A DNA stretch of 64,000 nt. Origin: Chiridota heheva. Taxonomy: Eukaryota; Echinodermata; Holothuroidea; Apodida; Chiridotidae. Shown piece after piece: positions 62,330 through 64,000 of the stretch (the first letter of the stretch is position 1; every line of letters starts with the position of its first letter). The position numbers were made by a program, and so were the translations under genes. The stretch is from positions 415,001 through 479,000 of the forward strand of contig JAIGNY010001641.1 of assembly GCA_020152595.1 (NCBI GenBank), read 5' to 3'. The notes under the pieces were generated by a model. That model was not told where the DNA came from. It did no database searches and was given only the letters and a program-made list of their open reading frames with translations.

Positions 62330-64000
62330 TGAGTATATTTAAAATATATAGATATTTTAAAAAGATAAAAAGAGATTTGTGCAATTTCTTTTTTGCTAAT
62401 TCAAATCCGCCACATCCAATAACTTGTAAACAGATCAATATAAAGATTAGAAAGAAAAGGTGGTGCACTAGATCGACCATGGTGATTATTATTTGTGTAC
62501 ATTTCATCTCTTGTCAGAAACTGGAAGCTATTGATTAGTTGCCAATCGTTTTCATGCAGGGGCTCAATTCCCCCTCCCAAAACAAATGGTCCAAAGGTGA
62601 AACTCTCTTTGTAGAAAAATATTGGGCCTGTTCATGGATTAGCAGAACAAATTTCTATTCAGAGTATTCTTAAAAACAAATTCGTGGTGCTCTGTAAATT
62701 GTCTGATATTTTAAAATATAAACATGGTGTAAAATTGCAGATGTTACTTTATCAAAGAGCTGTTTTGAAACACTGATCAGAATTTGAGAAATAGGAACAT
62801 ATGTACTAACTAAAAACTTTTTATTGGAAATTTTAGGATGATAGAAAAATTGTAAGTTATCTGTGATATTTGGGGGAGGGGCACAGCAAATTTTTAGAGA
62901 CAAATGTCCCACTAGACTGTTCCCTCTTTGTGAAGATTAAAATTGGTCACATCCCTTAGGGGTTAAGACAATATAAGTGTTTTCCATTTTACAATTTGCT
63001 GAAAATGCATTTTATTGATTAATCTTCTTGATGTGTAAACAAACTTCTCTGGCCTCTATCAACTCAAGATGATGCATTGTTGACATCAGTATTAATTTCA
63101 TCTCGTTAATTGAATTCACTTGAATATGACAGACATGATGCCTCTAGTCTGTGTTTTATCTCTGGTCATGATCTTGCAGAAAAAACAATGCCTTGTGTCT
63201 CACTTGAGTACAAGCTTGCCATCAGATCCATTGTAGATGGTCTGATCATCAGAACCCGCAGTAGAAATTTATGTCAATAAAAAACCTGCAAAATGTAACA
63301 GAGCAGACTGTTGAATAATAAGCTATTAAAAGATATTGCGAAACCAACGTGATCGCAGGTCACTAATCTGCGTTCACACACATTTGTTGAGAATCTTGTT
63401 GGTGGATCTGATTGGCTGTTCCGGATGGTGATCCTAACCTCAAGTAGGATGAAGATTAAATGACTGCAATCAGATTTGGTGAGAGTTCTCAAAATGGGTG
63501 GGTCTGATCATGTGCAGTGGGTCTGATCGCGAGCTTCTATTCAATGAGAACGCACCTTCTGTAAAGGTTCATTGGCCAGCTCTGCCATAAGTGTTAGTCA
63601 TACAAAATCATTTTTTCATGCTTTCTTGACAAGCAATTTGAAATTTGCACAAGCCACTTGTAATGAAGAGCGTTCCTTTTAATATTGCTTTTTGATGTCT
63701 TGTTTGTAGAAAAATGTGTATGACAGGCAAATTACACAAGTCACTTTTATATTAAGACTTGACCACTGATTTGAATACATTCTATTCTTCAGTGGTTTGA
63801 AGAGAGTTTACCTTCCAAAGTTTGCTATCAAATCTTTAGAAATGATTCAATCAGTTGCGAGCTGACATATTCTTTAATATGTTAAGAAGTATTTTAATTG
63901 TTTTGTCAAAATTATGAGAATATTGAATCGTGTGACAGAAAATGCAATTGAGGAAGTAACCTGTTGATTTAAATGGCATTCATCTAATCTTGTTTATGTT
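62329..64000. other. Right end of window, no recognised gene
   Basis: AT-rich sequence without a phase-1 exon that I could defend. It is probably intron 4 of the CUB-like gene. Confidence 0.35.

Overview
This looks like nuclear DNA from a marine invertebrate deuterostome. An echinoderm is my best guess, but the sequence alone does not settle the species. The base composition is AT-rich. There are no dense ORFs or operons. GT-AG introns of 13-18 kb, tRNA-derived SINEs, RNase H-bearing LINEs, a hAT transposon of the TTF zinc-finger type and a Ngaro-like tyrosine-recombinase retroelement all point to a repeat-rich animal genome.

Nearly the whole window can be read as one gene on the + strand, with at least four coding exons at 1953-2103, 16903-17132, 35206-35401 and 48712-48849. 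The first encodes a signal peptide. The next three encode an extracellular, cysteine-containing, CUB-like (possibly CDCP1-like) segment. Each exon is bounded by good splice signals, and the reading-frame phases at all three junctions fit without correction (1/1, 0/0, 1/1). No stop codon or transmembrane exon was found after 48849, so the gene probably continues past the window.

Intron 1 (2104-16902) holds a tRNA-derived SINE, a composite tandem duplication, a 2.9-kb inverted-repeat element whose core has expanded into a ~20-bp minisatellite, further ~0.3-kb repeats, and a very homogeneous 22-bp minisatellite (52 units). Intron 2 (17133-35205) holds a TA array, a decayed Ngaro-like element with an SGNH-hydrolase ORF and a 44-bp minisatellite, several small inverted-repeat elements, a LINE 3' fragment with RNase H, and a second copy of the minisatellite-cored element. 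Intron 3 (35402-48711) holds a TA array, several hairpin/MITE-like elements, a second LINE fragment, a ~31-bp tandem array and a third LINE 3' end interrupted by a palindrome-rich element. The region after exon 4 holds a 2-kb 35-bp minisatellite, a ~50-bp tandem array, and a 3.3-kb decayed hAT transposon inserted in a dispersed repeat. An unoccupied relative of that repeat lies at ~14.3-14.9 kb.

No rRNA, functional tRNA, CRISPR array or bacterial-type gene was recognised. Most open frames in the window are by-products of tandem repeats. The strongest leads are the phase-consistent secreted/membrane gene, the family of GCAAGCTTGC-rich inverted-repeat elements, the element that carries an expandable minisatellite at its core, and three insertions that can be dated against empty sites inside this same window.
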